A stretch of 64,000 nt of DNA from G963665495 sp963667575 (GTDB taxonomy: Bacteria; Desulfobacterota; Desulfovibrionia; Desulfovibrionales; Desulfovibrionaceae). Below the pieces are notes generated by a model. The model did not search any database. It was not told where the DNA came from and saw only the letters and a program-made list of their open reading frames with translations. The position numbers and the translations under genes are program-made. Within the stretch, counting starts at the first letter, position 1. Each line of letters starts with the position of its first letter. Where the stretch lies: the NCBI GenBank assembly GCA_963667575.2, contig CAXXHY010000018.1, positions 1 through 64,000 of the forward strand, given 5' to 3'. This document shows, in pieces, positions 63,154 to 64,000 of this stretch.

Positions 63154-63894
63154 ATGCAAAAAAATGGCTGGATCATCGTAGCCACAGACACGGATGCAGG
63201 AAAAACCTTTGTCACTGCCGGGTTGTTTCGACAGTTTCTACGCAACGGTACGGACTGCCTGGCAGTAAAACCCGTACAGACTGGTTGTGAAATTGATTCC
63301 CAGGGGCACATCGATGCGCCCGACGTTTCCATCTATGTTGCCGCGGCAGGTTCCCTGCTGCCCAAAAATGCCCAGCAGGACATGCTCTGTTACGCCTACC
63401 GTACGCCCTGCTCCCCTGCCCTGGCCGGAGAACTGGCCGGGCACCAGCCGGACCTGGAAGTCATTGGCTCCCACGTTGCCGCTTTAAAAGACAAACTTCT
63501 GCTCATCGAAACCGCCGGGGGAATATTCACGCCCATAAACAAACGCGCCACCATGCTGGATCTGGTCAAAATGCTCAAATTGCCGGCTCTTGTGGTCGCG
63601 GACAACCGTCTGGGAGCCATCAACCAGGTGCTTATGACCACTGCTGTTTTACGCCAGCATGCCGTGGACGTTCAGGGCGTCATTCTCACCCACCGCTCTC
63701 CCCTCCCGGAAAACGACATTATTCGGGAAGACAACGTACGCACCATTACGGATCTGGGGCATATAGACATTCTTGCGGACATCCCCTTTCTGCAAAACTT
63801 CAAGGCCGAGGATTCGGACAGCTGGTCTGAAACCGATCCCTATTTCGCAAAAATCGCTTCAATTCTCCATCCGGAACAGTCATTTCAACCATGA
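63154..63894 (+). CDS. bioD: Dethiobiotin synthetase
   Basis: 246 residues: ATDTDAGKTFVTAGLFR (P-loop), VKPVQTGCEI, ETAGGIFTPIN. Carboxylates 7,8-diaminononanoate to dethiobiotin. ATG 63154 is the start; GTG 63139 is possible. Overlaps bioA (ATGA). Confidence 0.93.
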   Translation: MQKNGWIIVATDTDAGKTFVTAGLFRQFLRNGTDCLAVKPVQTGCEIDSQGHIDAPDVSIYVAAAGSLLPKNAQQDMLCYAYRTPCSPALAGELAGHQPDLEVIGSHVAALKDKLLLIETAGGIFTPINKRATMLDLVKMLKLPALVVADNRLGAINQVLMTTAVLRQHAVDVQGVILTHRSPLPENDIIREDNVRTITDLGHIDILADIPFLQNFKAEDSDSWSETDPYFAKIASILHPEQSFQP

Positions 63895-64000
63895 GCATCA
63901 CTTCAGAAGATCTGCAATTCGACTACGACCATCTCTGGCATCCGTATACCTCCGCAACCAGCCCTTTGCCGGTCTACCCCGTACGCAGTGCGCACGGTTG
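63891..64000 (+). CDS. bioA: Diaminononanoate aminotransferase BioA (3' end outside window)
   Basis: Only the first ~36 residues: DYDHLWHPYTSATSPLPVYP is the family start. The next step backwards in biotin synthesis; shares the ATGA overlap with bioD. Confidence 0.88.
   Translation, partial: MSITSEDLQFDYDHLWHPYTSATSPLPVYPVRSAHG

Noticed and set aside
1..64000. CRISPR arrays, rRNA or tRNA genes
   Set aside because: No regularly spaced direct repeats, no rRNA core sequences and no cloverleaf with T-loop consensus were seen.

Overview
The window looks like chromosomal DNA of an anaerobic, flagellated, Gram-negative deltaproteobacterium, most likely a sulfate reducer of the Desulfovibrionales. 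This is inferred from gene content and protein wording, not from a search. The signs are menaquinone genes of the futalosine route (mqnE, mqnD, a candidate mqnX), an F0 cluster atpZ-atpI-atpB-atpE ahead of a Rex redox repressor, a four-subunit VorB-type 2-oxoacid:ferredoxin oxidoreductase, a motA-motB-motB-fliLNOPQ block, and many PAS, GGDEF and sigma-54 regulators. I see no rRNA, tRNA, CRISPR array or intact insertion sequence.

Layout. 1-6.1 kb: mqnE (cut by the window edge) and mqnD, a radical SAM gene, F0 ATP synthase genes, rex and a SAM adenosyltransferase. Seven genes here carry eleven apparent single-base indels, so the sequence itself is probably poor in this stretch. 6.8-15.4 kb: an amidohydrolase (possible MqnX), pyrB-pyrC, a degenerate CCA-adding/HD protein, rlmN, hisI-hisG, then ribB behind an FMN riboswitch whose last hairpin buries the ribB start codon. 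15.4-22.8 kb: accessory zone with AT-rich genes of unknown function around a YitT transporter-like protein and a large GGDEF-EAL protein. 22.8-32.9 kb: mostly minus strand, with a fused MrfA-MrfB-type helicase-exonuclease, an AlsS-type acetolactate synthase, an NtrC-type regulator with its histidine kinase, and aspartate aminotransferase. 33.1-42.4 kb: era, yggS, the stator and flagellar export genes, and two paralogous PAS sensors with different outputs. 42.4-53.3 kb: an rRNA/tRNA methyltransferase, MltD, a VOC protein, a translationally coupled vor-aroE operon, queA, coaBC. 53.4-64 kb: three surface-polysaccharide genes, the chromosome partition locus (parA, parB, three parS-like 16-mers), heptose kinase, an RsbU/STAS pair, a CheY, and bioD-bioA (cut by the window edge).

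How genes work together. parA/parB and the clustered parS sites imply that the right end lies near the replication origin. The stator and fliLNOPQ genes serve motility. CheY, the GGDEF proteins and the RsbU/STAS pair add signalling. vorDABC and aroE are joined by overlapping start/stop codons. bioD-bioA, pyrB-pyrC and hisI-hisG are short biosynthetic operons.

The items most worth a second look are the MrfAB fusion with an internal ribosome binding site exactly at the exonuclease domain, parS sites lying in and against coding genes, the AT-rich repeat-containing secreted proteins, a 25-residue membrane peptide gene with its own terminator, and fliQ with AAG where the start codon should be.
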